The notes under the pieces: generated by a model
What the model was told of the DNA's origin: nothing
The model's database searches: none
The model's input: only the letters and a program-made list of their open reading frames with translations
DNA from: Proteromonas lacertae
Lineage: Eukaryota > Sar > Bigyra > Opalinata > Proteromonadidae
NCBI GenBank assembly: GCA_002245135.1
Contig: NGBS01001165.1
Location: 1 to 64,000 of the forward strand
Direction: 5' to 3'
Length of the DNA: 64,000 nt
Shown: in pieces, positions 11,484 through 24,307 of the stretch
Position numbering within the stretch: position 1 is the first letter of the stretch
How the letters are laid out: every line of letters begins with the position of its first letter
Position numbers and translations under genes: made by a program

Positions 11484-11904
11484 ATGTAACATATTCACTA
11501 TATTTTAATTCTAGCACCACTGTGTCTTTGTATATTAATCATAAAACCACATAATAATATTTCTTATTCATCTATTAAATAAGGAGCTTAAAAAATAAAA
11601 AATTTAAAATCATTCAAACTTGAGGTTTGCTTTGTGAAAATGTTTTATTTATTTTTTCATTAAATAAACATATTATTACGAAAATAATTGGAGGTCCTAA
11701 ATGCAGATATTATGCACTTTTGTTTGGACCTCAATTTTAAAACTAATGTCAAAATGAATTAATCATAAGTAAACGAAATTCACAGATAGTTTCAGAAACT
11801 CTTAATTACTTATCTATATCTAGAAGAAATTTAATATAAAGGCTGTAACGCCACTAGAAATAGGGTGTTAAAAATTTGAACAGCCGTTCTAAAAAAAAGT
11901 TTTC
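11484..11904 (-). repeat. Right terminal inverted repeat of the MULE
   Basis: Inverted copy of 9642-10063. The outer end read inward is GAAAACTTTTTTTTAGAAC. The inner part is also duplicated directly (see 11360-11451). Confidence 0.8.
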
Positions 11905-11913
11905 GCAATGTAA

Positions 11914-12421
11914 GGTTCATTAAACTAACCTATATTTTTGTAATACCTACCATACTAATCAGTAATACCTCTCATATACAACTTATACTTCATTTTATCA
12001 GTAATGAAATTGTACAAATTTTCATTATATATATAGGTAATGATATATTTAAATATTGAACAGTTGAATAACTCCATAATAATAGAACCATGATTGATTG
12101 AAAGGTCTCTTCATCTGCAACAACAACAACTCCTATCCACAACTTTTACTTCACTTTTATTGTTTTATAAAAGCATAATTAGTTGCGTATTTTAGTATTC
12201 TTTTAATTGTTGAATATTTAATATATCTATATTTTTGAATAAACTAAAAAATACTAAAAACATTTAACTCTTGTTCTATCATTTCAAATACTGAGCTTTT
12301 TGATATTTGCTATAATTTCATATATTATTCCCCAAATTAACAACAAAGTATCAATAATAATTATTATTTAGTTCTTATACATAACACATATTCATAAATT
12401 CATTTCAACTCTTCTCATCAA
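11914..12421. other. Non-coding stretch between MULE and ABCA gene
   Basis: AT-rich, with no coding frame, repeat or RNA recognised. It serves as 3' flank of the ABCA gene. Confidence 0.6.
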
Positions 12422-15400
12422 TTATACATCTTCTTTCAGTTTATTTCCACTATCATTTTCTTTAACACCTTCATTGTTTTCGATTTCTTCTGGTAATCTC
12501 ATTTCAATTTTTTCCTCTTCCTTCTTAGATCCAACTTTAACTTCTTCATTTTTATCTTTATTTACATTCTTATCCACTTTCACATAACTACTATCATTTT
12601 TCTTCTTCTTACCATTTGGACTATTAACAGATGTTTTACTTTCTCTCATTCCTCTTACAGCACCAGTTTCTTCACTTTGTTGACTTGCAAAATAATTGAA
12701 GATTTGTTCTAATGTTGTTTGACTTAAACTATAATCTTGAATTCCATGTTCTTCTCTCAGTTCTTCAATTGATTTGAATGTTTCAGCCAAACTTAATGTT
12801 TGAACTGGAACTCTATATCTGAAGAATAATGGACCATTTCTTTCATTTAATTCAATATCAGGGAACTTTTCATTGAGTGCATTAAATAATTTATTATATC
12901 GATCTTCACATAACCACCAATCAGCGAATTTCATACTTTCAACAAAACCTTCTTTGTTTAAAGAAGCATCAATATACCAGCCACTTCCAAATTCATTTAA
13001 TTCATTGATTAAATCAGTTGTGTTAAGTAATTTACAATAATCGATTATATCATTTCTGTGTAATCGAGTTGTAGTTGTTGTATTTAATTTACTTAACAAT
13101 GCTTCTTTATCTTTCTCTTCATTATTCACTAATTTGATTTCTAAGGTTAAACCTCTTCCATATTTATTTCTTAAATGTTGAATAGAACCTAAACATCTTA
13201 ATCTTCCACCTACCATTATTCCTGCTCTAGTACATAATGCTTCAGCTTCTTCCATTGAATGTGTAGTTAAAATAACAGAACACTGTTTTCTTTCTGCACA
13301 AATATCGGATATTACTTCCCACATCTTTCTTCTACTTACTGGATCCATTCCTGTTGATGGTTCATCTAAGAATACTACTGGTGGATTTCCTATTAAAGCA
13401 ATTGCTAAACTTAACTTCCTTTGTTGACCTCCTGATAGTGTATAGGATTTCTTATTCTCATGACCAGCTAAATCTAACTGTTTTAGTTTCAATTTAATGA
13501 TTTTATCACGTTTATCTTTAGGAATTCCTTTGATTCGAGCAAATAATTCTAAATGTTCTTGGACAGTTAATAAATCTAATAATGCATCAAATTGAGGACA
13601 ATAACCAATCAATCTTCTCACTTTCAAAGCTTCTTTCAATATATCTAAACCAGCAATAGAAGCAGTACCACTTGTAGGCGTATAATCACCACTTAATATC
13701 TTTAATGTTGTTGTTTTACCAGCTCCATTAATACCTAAGAATCCAAAACATTCACCTTGAGGAATTCCAAACCATAAATCATTGACAGCTACTTTCTTAC
13801 CACCATACACTTTTCTCAATCCTTTGATTAACACAGCATCACCTTTAGCACCAGCTTTAATTCTATTTTCTTCAGCTATTACATCATCATCACTAATATA
13901 ATCTGTTTTCTTAACATCTTGTTTGAAGAAACAAGTTCTACAAGATGGAAAACTATAAGCGACATCAATAAAGATAGTTAAAGCAGAATATATCACAAAT
14001 TCACATAACATATAAATCAAATTCTTTTCAATCGCTTTGAATTGTTCAACTGGAGTTCTCCATTTAAACATCATTAAAATATCCAAGTTTCCTTCTTCAT
14101 ACATACCACAGAAATGATCCATATAATCTAAGAAGTTTAATTGTGATAATCTGATAAGTCCATTTCCTAAAGCAAAACCAGGAAATAACATGAAAATATA
14201 AACTAATTTCTCCATCACTAAACAAACACCTGTTAACATTTGCATAGCAAAAGCTGCAAATATCAAAATAACCATAAAGAAATTCCAAAATAAAGTTGCA
14301 TTTTGTGCTGATGAGTGACTTTGGAATAAATTACATGTAAGATATGTAAATGGTGTAACTGATACAGCATATGCAATAAATAACACGACAGTAGCAGGCC
14401 AACTAGTACTTGCAGTCATACTATCAATACCATAGATTAACATCACTAAGAAAGTACCAATAATTGGAATAACAAACATTAATACATCCCAAATGAAGGT
14501 AGAAGACCAGTAACTAAATATTGTTACACCACTGATTAACTGTTGATGTTTTACACCAGTTTCTCTTTCTCTCACTACAAATACAGCGAAATATGCTGGA
14601 ATAAAAGCCCATGAAATCACTAAGAAGATAGTAACCATAGTACCCATTGTACTATCAATTTGCATATCAGAAGTAGCTGTAGCTGGTAATGGATGTGAAT
14701 GAGTAGTAATTGTTTTATGACGGAATAATTTGGATAGTCCAGAATTGACTAAATTCATTAATATTGCAGAACCATGAACACTTGTTGTATTAGTAAAAGC
14801 AGAATAAGAATATTCTTCATCAACAAATGAAATATTGTAAGAATCAACAGCACCATAACAACTTTCTTCTGTTTTGTTGGTTGTAAGTAATAAGTAGTTT
14901 GACATTGCTAAATCAGTTCTCCAACGAAGTAATTCTGGTTGTGAAGCAGTATTCTATATATGTAAAATAATAAATAAATATATATATTATACATTTGAGG
15001 AACAAAATTCAGGAATACCTCTAAAATATCCATCTTCTAATTGTTCATATAAATGATCTAATCTACACAATCTTACATAGAAATATTCAGTTGCATTGAC
15101 TGGTTCAATAACTACTTGACTTTGATCCATATTTTTAGCCACTTGCATGGCTTCTTCTGATATATTGTGGAATGGAAGTGTAGTTGTTCCTTGACGAGAT
15201 TTCGTTGAAACATAGGGATTGTAATAGGATGTATCTAATTTCATACTATTAAAATAATAAATAAATATATATATATATAATATTATACTCTGGATATTCA
15301 CCAATAGGAATAAATGACAATATCTGACAACAAATTAACAACAAAACAATAGGAATAATTATCTGGAAAAGTAAAGCTTTTATATCTCTCTTTGTATATC

Positions 15401-18400
15401 TCCATCTCTTCAATATCAAAGCATAGAAATGTGACCAAAATAAATTTGGAGTTTCAGCACTCTTTTTTAAGAAATAATCATTGGAAGTATCAAATCGTTG
15501 AAATACTGATGATGATCTACTTAATGTACGTTTTCTAGCAATAATTGATTCTTTATAAAGTTCCTGTGGATCTGGATCTTCATTACTTACACCAGGAATA
15601 CCACTTCTTCTAATAATATCTGGTAAATCTTCCACTACATCATCTGCTTCACTATTATCAGAAGATGGACTTTTTTTATTATCATTTCCTTCTTGTAATT
15701 TTGCTCTTTTAATATCCAATTGGGATGGTTGTGGTAATTCATCTACCATTGTTCCTTTTCTTGATCCTTTCTCTTTTGTATCTGGTTCAGATGGCTTTTT
15801 ATCACTATCTCTACTCTTATCAGAGTTATGGTCTTCATTGGTTGGTTCTTTCGTCATTTCTACTGTTGGTGATACAGGTGGAACTTCACTATTACCATCT
15901 ACTGATTGTTGTTGTTGTTGTTGTTGTTCTAGTGGTGGTGGTGGATTATTATATGCAACTTCCATATTAACTTTCTTATTATTATTACCTTTTCTTTTAG
16001 ATTTATTCTTTCCTTTTATTTCTGTTTCATCTTCACCATTCAATTGTTCTGTTAATTCTGCAGCTTTAATAAACACTTCTTCTAAAGTTGTTACACCAAC
16101 ACCGTAACTTTCAATACCTAATAATTCTCTATTCTCATCAAACTTTGTGAATAAATTATTGAATTTCTTCGTAGCTGTATAAGGTAATTGAAATGATATT
16201 TCTTTACCAACATCACCTATCAAAGAAGCATCTGGTATTTCTCTTCGAATTATATCTGTTAATTCATCTTCTCTACAATCATCATTTTTCACAATTGTTA
16301 AACAATAACCTTCACCAAAAGTTTGTTTTAAGAAATGGCTTGTACCTGAACAGAATAATTTACCATCAGCCATAATAGCAATTCGATCACTTAATAAATC
16401 AGCTTCATCCATAAAGTGTGTTGTCAATATAATAATTCTTCCATTTGTATTATTTTGTATTAAATTCCAAGTGCTTCTTCGTGAATAAGGATCCATTCCA
16501 CTGGTTGGTTCATCTAAGAAAATAACTTTACTATCACCTGTTAATGCAATTGCTACAGACAATTTCCTCTTTTGTCCACCTGACAATGAATCAGATCTTG
16601 AATTTTCTTTTTCAGTTAAACCAACATCTGCAATAATACGTTTAATTTCATCACGTGATTTCTTTGAAGATATTCCTTTTACACCACTGTAGAACTCCAA
16701 ATGTTCTTTCACAGTTAATTCTGGGAATAATACATCATGCTGTGGACAAATACCCATTATCTTCCTTATTTCATGCATTTGTGTAAATACATCATATCCA
16801 TATATCTCAGCTTCACCACTATCTGGTTGTAACATACCTGACATCATACCAATTGTAGTTGATTTACCAGCACCATTGTGACCTAATAATACAAATACTT
16901 GACCTTCGTGCATAGTCATATTTAACTTTCTTACTGCATGATTGATTGTTCCATCTGCTCGTTTGAAATCTTTACTAATTCCTTGGATTTTGATACATTT
17001 CTTTAGTTTTTCTAATTCTAATAGTTCTGCAGAAAGTGGCTCTATTCTTTTACTTGGTTTTAATTGAGTATCTTCTTTTTGTTTATTTGAATCATCTTTT
17101 TTAACCTCTGAATTGAACCAATAAGATGGCATTAAGAAAAACCAAGGTGGATATGTTTTACCAAACTCTTTAGGCCAGACATGATCTAAATACCAACCTA
17201 ATATCCAATATACAATAGTATCACAGATTAACATCCAAAATGATTCATTGAATCTAAAGTTAAAGTGAAATTCATTAGCTGTTTGACTGGTTATTCCAAG
17301 ACCAGCATCTGAGAAGATTATCAAATGGTTTAAACCCAATGAAAATGCAACAGATGGAAGTAAAGATGCTCCCAATTTTGCACTATGAGTTGTATGGTTT
17401 TGATAAACACCATAAAATGGGAAAAATGTAACAAACAATAAAACTGGACCAATAATACAAGCAGTTTTAGCTTTAGAAAAGAAAGTGGATAAGAAATAAC
17501 AGATTGTTGTTAAAGCTATTCCATATAATTCCAATAATAAGAATAAATAACCAGGGCTTGATATATCAAATACTTGCATGAAGATAATCATTCCAACTAT
17601 AGCAACAAAAGTGAATTGTATAACATATATAATAATCCATGAAAGTGGTAATGTAGATTCTACTAATCCCATAATATTCATTTGTTCTCTAATTCTAAGT
17701 TCCTTTTCCACAACAATACTTCTAATTAAGAAGGAACAAGGTACTAGAAATGCTAAAATACAAAGTAATGGTAAGAATGAACCAACTTGAGTGAAGAAAG
17801 GATTATCATCATAAGGTCGAGTTGGAAATGGAGGAATATTCACATCTTGAGGCATTAATCTTTCAGCTTGAACAAAGGCTTCAGCATCAGCCCATATTTC
17901 AGATGTTTCATTAGTAAATTCTCTCTTTATATCATCAAAATAGGCATTAATTACCTGTTCTTGGATTCTATAGGAATGGAAGAATTTGGAGACTATTTTT
18001 TCATGTGAAAGTGGGTTAAAGGCTGTTTTATTGATTAGATATCTGTCCACTAATAATTGCAATGTTAAAAATCCTTGTGAGGAGGTATATAGATCTAATT
18101 CCACTACTTTATTAGTATGATAATCTTCTTCAGGCAAAGGAAAACTTTCTGCTTGCTGCCTGTATTTTTCTATATTTTCACGTGTAATTCCTGAACTAAT
18201 GATATTCACAAAATCTGATGGATAATTGGTTGATGGGATTAAACTGGAATTCATTCGAATTTTGTAATCATACCCATCAACTACCAACGGATTGAAATAT
18301 ATTGCAGCATATATTTCAGGATGTCTTGCAGATCCATAATCAGGTGATAATACATAACTATTAACAATAGAAATTGAAATAAATTATACTCTTCTAATTC

Positions 18401-18974
18401 CCTTTCATTTTTCATCATTTTTATTGCATTTTTAAAACTTGGGACATTCAGCATATCCTTTTCTACTGCATTGTAACTATCTGGAAGGTATTTACTAAAA
18501 TTGAAACCTGGATAGATTTTATCACACTCATCTACAAACCTTCTGGTGAAAGAATTATCTGGATATATTACAATTTTTCTATCTGTATGCCTTAAATGCA
18601 TTGGAAGATCACCAAATGGTATGACATCGTAAGAAAATGCAACATAACTATGAGTAATGTAAATATGCATTGATAATATTATTATACGTATTTTCTACAT
18701 AATTTGTGATTGTTAAAACTTGTTGTATTATATAAACTATAAGAAGCAGCAATATTGGTATAATCTAGCCGATAATAACTATTTCTATTGATACTATTTC
18801 AACTAATGTTCTAATCCAATGTCTCCACTTGATAACAGCTGATTTCCAAAGTAACAAACTTAAATGCAGAAAGAAGTCGTGAACAAAACCTATGGCGTAA
18901 TAGTTAAAATATCCATACCTGTCTTTCTAATCTCAATAGGCTTTTCTTCTTTATCTATAATTACATTTGTCATG
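12422..18974 (-). CDS. ABCA-subfamily ABC transporter (full transporter)
   Basis: Seven exons joined by GTAT...TAG introns of about 29-43 nt give about 2,110 residues. The start MTNVIIDKEEKPIEIRKTG at 18974 is followed in the third exon by the first membrane helix (RTLVEIIIPILLLLIVY in the joined product), as in ABCA proteins. The order is membrane domain 1, nucleotide-binding domain 1 (Walker A LLGHNGAGKST, signature LSGGQKRKLS, Walker B VIFLDEPTSGMDP, H-loop TTHFMDEAD), a disordered linker with a Gln run and Lys/Glu-rich text, membrane domain 2, then domain 2 (FLGINGAGKTT, LSGGQQRKLS, VVFLDEPSTGMDP, TTHSMEEAE). The ABCA C-terminal regulatory part (SLSQTTLEQIFNYFA) and a charged tail follow. 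ABCA proteins move lipids across endosomal, lysosomal or plasma membranes. All catalytic motifs are intact in both halves. Confidence 0.95.
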
Positions 18975-19327
18975 ATTAATTTTTTTTAAAACACTTTATA
19001 AAGTGAGGTGACACAAACATATGAAAAAAGCTTGAAATGTGAAATATTGTCGTATTTTGTTTCTGATCAGTTTTGGCAAAGAATAAAGATCTTAGCTTTT
19101 ATATGTTCATGTTAATATTCGATTAAAGAAGTTAGGGAGAAGAAAGTGAATGTTTGACATTAAGCATCCTTATACAATTCGTTATTTTCACTCTCTGTGA
19201 ATTTATTAACTGTATTAATATCTAACTGTGTAGTAATTTTGTAGTTTTCTTTCTGATTTACTTAATTAACACACAACAAGCGATATAATTTATACAAAAT
19301 AGTAATATAAGTATGTTATATTTGAAT
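18975..19327. promoter_or_regulatory. ABCA upstream region
   Basis: About 350 bp between the ABCA start and the 3' end of the receptor gene. It contains TTTTTTTTAAAACAC just before the ABCA start. No coding frame or structured element seen. Confidence 0.35.
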
Positions 19328-22300
19328 TTACTTAGGAGTTGCCTTTTTTGGCTCTTCCTTTTTTGCTTCATCTTTCTTTGGAGTTGGTGCTTTACCTTCA
19401 GGTTTCTTTGCATCACCACCTTTCTTCACTTCAACCGCTGATTTTTTCATTTCTGGTGATTTAGCTTTCGATGTAGTATCTTTCTTTTCTGATGCATCAC
19501 TAGTATCACTCAATACATAGCTTGCACTGGATCTATTGTTATTGGATTTACTAACAGGTTTAGCATCATCAGTAGAAGGTTTATTATCACTACTTCCATC
19601 TTTCTTTTCACTTCTACTCATCGAACTTTGACTTATAAACTTCTTACTTATTGAACTTGTTTCACTATTTTCCCCATTATCTTTATCAGCAACAGATTCT
19701 GGATTTCTAGCTGTAGAATAAACACTTGATTTAAGTTGACTTTTTCTTTGTTCTGGTTTAGAAATACTATCATCTCCATTACCAAAGTCAGTAGATTCTG
19801 TTTCACTTTGATTTGTATGAGAACCAATATGTGAAATGTGAGTTTCATTTGTGCTCTTCTTTGCCATTGAAGATATTCTACTTTTATTTCTCAATGAGTT
19901 GTTGTAATGAGCTACATATTGTTTGAGTGTATTTGGATCAGCTTCTTGAAGTGTAATTGAGACGAATAAATCCTCCCAAATGGATGTTAAAACGTGAATT
20001 GAATGACGTCTAAATGAATGCATCAATTCTTGATCTTCTTGAAGTAACCAGAAGTAATCTGAATGGATAAATTCTTCGTATAAATGTTTCTCAATAAAGG
20101 AATTCATTAAAGCTTGTTGTAGTTTGGCAAATGCATTATTATTCTAATTGAAAATAATTATATTATATTATATATATATATATATACAGATTTGCCCATT
20201 TCACTATTAATTTCTTCAGTAAGATTTGGATTAGCTTGTGTTAAATCTTTTGCTACATTTGTAGTATAATTTGTAAACAACAACTTTTCATTATCTCTCA
20301 GTTTATTTACATCCATTATTACTTTATGTTTTTCAATATCATCATATAATTCACCACTATTTTAATAATAATAATAATAATATACTATCCAGTATAACTC
20401 TTTCTATTAAGGAATACTGTGAATAAAGCACTATCTAATTTATTTTCTAAAATCATTCTAAGATGTTTCTTGGAATAGTCTGGTTTTAATAAGAAATCAG
20501 ATACTTTTCTATCTCTCATCAATTTATTCTAATAAAAACATATATAAATATATATATATACAGTTGTTAAGAATGGTAATATTACCATCCAACCACAAAT
20601 ATAATTAATAATAAATGCATAAATATAAAAAGACTGTTGATCTTTTTCTAATACAAACATTGGTATTTCTAAACATCCATAAATAAAAGAACATCCAACA
20701 AAGTATAAGTGCAATCTTCTGAAATAAAATGATAATGAGTTTCTGAATCTCCATATACCAATTAATAAATAAAGAACTGATGCATACTATGTAGAAAATA
20801 ATAATTATATATATATATATACCAATTCACATATAATTACATAAATTTGGTCAAAATTTTCACAATAATAATACCATATTGGATTTGGTTCATGAACTTG
20901 ATCCAAATAAGAAACATTGTCAATTGGTGAAGAGATGATATTAAACACTGCAATTAAAAACACCAAAATTAAAATAAAACATAATTCAATTCTATAAAAG
21001 TCCTTAGTATATTCCAATCTCTTAATTCTATTTCTTTCTTCTTGGTAGGCCTGAACTGGAATCATTATCATTGAAAACAACACCAATGTATGGAAGAATG
21101 TAAATGTTCTACACAATCCAATAGTTGGTTTACCAATATAAAACATACCATTTAAAAAGAATAAAATAGAAAGTATTAAATAACTCATATTGATGTATGG
21201 TAAACAAGCAATATCCCAATATCTAATTCTTCTTGCAATCTTTACTATCATTGATAATACAATCAAAATAGTCAAAACTCCAAGTACTATAAAAACTACA
21301 CCAATTGCACTACTTGGACTTATATATATATCAGCAGTATCAGATATATAATCCCAAGATGGTGAATCAACAGATGGACAGTGATTGTCACCATTACAAC
21401 CAGGTAAATCGATTGGACCAATTGCACTGAAGTAAATTCCACCTCTATTAATTCATATATATATTATATATATATATATTATATATACGTATTATTTGGT
21501 AATAATTGTCCTAGTCCTCCTTTCTTTACTGAATTAATCCACAAGTCTTCCTGCACTTCTATTTCTCCATAGAAACTATACCAAGTCTTACATTCACCAC
21601 TACATTGATTAGCATCACACGGTGTAACATCATATTTACTATTAGTAGAACATGTCTTCAAATTGGTCATCTTCTGTACGAATTCTACTACTTTTTGTTG
21701 TTTGTACCATTCATTTCCTTCAGCTCCTTTGGTTACTTCTAATAATCTTTGAATACTTAATCCAATTGCAGTTCCTTCAGCATAATGTTCATAGTCTCCT
21801 TCCATTATTACATCTCCTTCATTAAATAATTCACTGTTATCAAAACTATTTATATAAATATATATATATATATATATATACAAATTGGATGATAATTTTG
21901 ATTCTAAGAATTCTACATAATCGGATGATGTTCCTATATACATTCCTGTAGTTCCATAACCCATAGTACCTGTAAATATAGTAGAAGCGTGATAATATAA
22001 TGTATTTTCATTATTCGCTAATGGATCTATTCAAATAATATTATAAATAAATATATAAATAAATATATATATACATTCAATTGTATTATGATAATCCAAA
22101 CCAACAACAATCCTTGGAGTATATTCAATCTCTTTAATCATTCTAATAAAATTCACTGCATTACTTCCACTAGCAATAAATAAAGCATCAGGTGATAAAC
22201 CTTTGATATAATTCATCCACAATTTCAAATTACTAATTGCTCTATATTTAATAGGAGTGTTAAAATTAACTCGTGGAAATGTACAAGTTTCACCTGTATT

Positions 22301-23162
22301 ACAGTCTTCATCAGCATTACATGTTTTACCATATATATTATTCATACTATTAGAACATCTTAATTGGATTAAATTGATTTTATTATTTTCATCATTACCA
22401 AATAGTTTGATAAAAGCTGTAACTTCATCTACTTTATCTGATTGTAATGTATTATCACCAATTATAAATAATGAATTTACTTTATATTTACTAGTTAATA
22501 CTTCATACAAACCTTTGTGCTTATAATCAATTCTTACCAATCTATTGACATAATAATAGATAATACAGATAAAATACGGTGTATAACCAACAGTTGGTGT
22601 TGTTCTATAAAAATCATCATCTATACTGTATCCTCCTATTGTTAATATCTTGAAATCCTGTTGATCTCTGACTTTGTTAAGTGTACATTCTGTTTCTGAA
22701 TATCCTATTGGACTTATCAGTATATGAGGCTTTTTATCATCACTTAATCTTGAGATTCCTTCAATCCAACTCTTTATTGAGTTGCATATGGCAGTCTTGT
22801 CAGCATCACCATCAAGCAACTTAATTTTCAGACACACTTTCTTTCTTTTTATACATGGACCATCGGAAGCTTTATTCCCATCTATACATATACCACCTAT
22901 TTTATTTATATATTCCTTCCACAAAACTAACCCAGCTGCCTTCTGCTTGTCTAAATGAGATAAAATATAACAACAATACCGTCAAGGGCATATTCACCTA
23001 ATTCATTTATACCAATATCAATTATTAATGAGTCACTATCACAAGTAGTACTAAATAAAGGATTCTGAACTTCACAGTTAGCATTAAATAAGGTAATTAA
23101 CTAAGGTATTAATAGATTATGATATATACAATCATTATAAGTAATTTATGTATGTTATTCAT
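19328..23162 (-). CDS. 7TM receptor with periplasmic-binding ectodomain and RGS domain
   Basis: Multi-exon gene starting at 23162 with a signal peptide (MNNIHKLLIMILITLFNANC) after splicing. The ectodomain is a type-I periplasmic-binding/ANF-receptor-like fold with a Cys-rich insert (KTCNADEDCNTGETC) and a second Cys cluster (TPCDANQCSGECKTW). Seven hydrophobic helices follow at about 20530-21370 (for example VVFIVLGVLTILIVLSMIVK, SYLILSILFFLNGMFYIG). An RGS domain then spans several exons (LRMILENKLDSALFTVFLNR to SFIEKHLYEEFIHSDYFWLL), and a Ser/Lys-rich tail ends KKATPK. A class-C GPCR carrying its own RGS domain should sense a ligand outside and speed G-alpha GTP hydrolysis inside. Exon borders follow GTAT...TAG introns, many of them (TA)n-rich. 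Ligand unknown. Confidence 0.75.
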
Positions 23163-23349
23163 CCTCTAATACAATTAAATATGAATAACGAAAAATGTTT
23201 CTCAAACGAATCTATTTTTAATATCAGATTTTTTTATCTTCTTCAAATGAGCTGTTTACGAAGGTTAAATGTATTGAAGTGTTATTGAAGAATTACAACA
23301 GAACAAAAGGTAAAACAAAGACATGAAATATTTATAACATTTACACTTT

Positions 23350-24152
23350 TTAATAACTATCTAATCCTATAAAACGACGTTTGTAAGAATTATTATCATA
23401 ATTACTATCATCAGTTCTTTTACGCTTAGATTTCTATGGTATAAGTAATATTGAAGAAATACATCGCTTATCGACAAGTTAGACATTTCCTCAATAGCAG
23501 ACGAGGGAGATTTAATGTCTAGTATTGGAGAAATGGAATCACATATTCTTCCAAGCTTTTTAGGAGTTGGAGTAACAGATTCAATTGAACTGGAGGTAGA
23601 TTTATACATTATTGGAGTTTCTAAAGATTGTATTGGGAATTTCTAAAAAAAATTATTCATTGTTTTTATACTGTGAAGTAGTTATCTATTTGATTATTGC
23701 GAAGTGGAGTTTGAAATTCACTTTCAAACTGTCTCTTCAAATGTATTGGACTCTATATTATAATATAACATAAAATCAAAACATACATCTAAACTTTTAC
23801 AACACATTTCTGATAAAAAGGCAACATCTTCATAAACATCACTATCATCTGAAGAATCACCCTCTTGATAATCAAACATTCTATCTATTGATGGAAAATT
23901 GTTTCTATTGTTTGAGGAAGAGAAAGGATTTGATATTTTTATTTCATCCTAATATTTTTATATATTAAACTATGAATACATAATCTTCATCCGAAAATGA
24001 ACTAAAATATATATAAATATTCTTATATACTCTTGAATTGAGAAAGAGTCACAATCGTCTTGAGATAAAAACTCCCTCATCAATACCCTTCTTGAATTGC
24101 GTTTCTGTTGTGCCTGTGGAGATGTGTAATCAGAAAAAAATCCTTTATTCAT
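23350..24152 (-). CDS. Hypothetical Ser/Pro-rich nuclear protein (candidate CDK substrate)
   Basis: Six exons joined by short GTAT...TAG introns give about 215 residues (start MNKGFFSDYTSPQAQQ; end KRRFIGLDSY before TAA). There is no known domain. Features: many S/T-P sites (TSP, SPIH, TPLR, TPIM, TPTPKK, SPIL, SPSS), an acidic Asp/Ser stretch (EGDSSDDSDVYED), two basic clusters fitting nuclear import (KSKRKR and KRRF), and an RxxL near the N terminus (RRVL). This profile fits a cell-cycle-regulated protein phosphorylated by CDKs, but that is inference. The intron chain keeps one frame throughout, which supports a real gene. Confidence 0.55.
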
Positions 24153-24307
24153 TAGTTTATCGTTAAAAATTTGAATTTGAGTTTTTTCAAATTTTTGAAT
24201 TATCTAAACTGTTCAGATATTTAAATTATGTCATTTATTTTTATGTTCAAAGAAATAATTATAAAAGTTACTAAATATTTAAATCAAAAAAAACAAAAAA
24301 AATCTCA

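Larger units (their letters stand above)
9642..11904. mobile_element. Mutator-like element (MULE), apparently non-autonomous
   Basis: A 2263-bp element bounded by 421-422-bp inverted repeats that are nearly identical, with ends GARRAC-(T)n-AGAACGGCTGTTC. It is flanked by a perfect 9-bp direct repeat GCAATGTAA at 9633-9641 and 11905-11913. Long TIRs plus a 9-bp duplication are diagnostic of Mutator-like transposons. The 1.4 kb interior holds two decayed coding stretches, neither of which shows a MULE transposase motif. Close identity of the two TIRs suggests recent activity driven by a transposase elsewhere. Confidence 0.75.

Noticed and set aside
15725-16375. Plus-strand Val/Leu/Cys-rich frames opposite the ABCA gene
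   Set aside because: Antisense of the Gln/Lys/Glu-rich linker of the transporter; no independent support.
21840-21885. (TA)n tracts as independent microsatellites
   Set aside because: Most TA runs in coding areas fall inside short GTAT...TAG introns, here and near 20170, 29120, 54660 and 61120.
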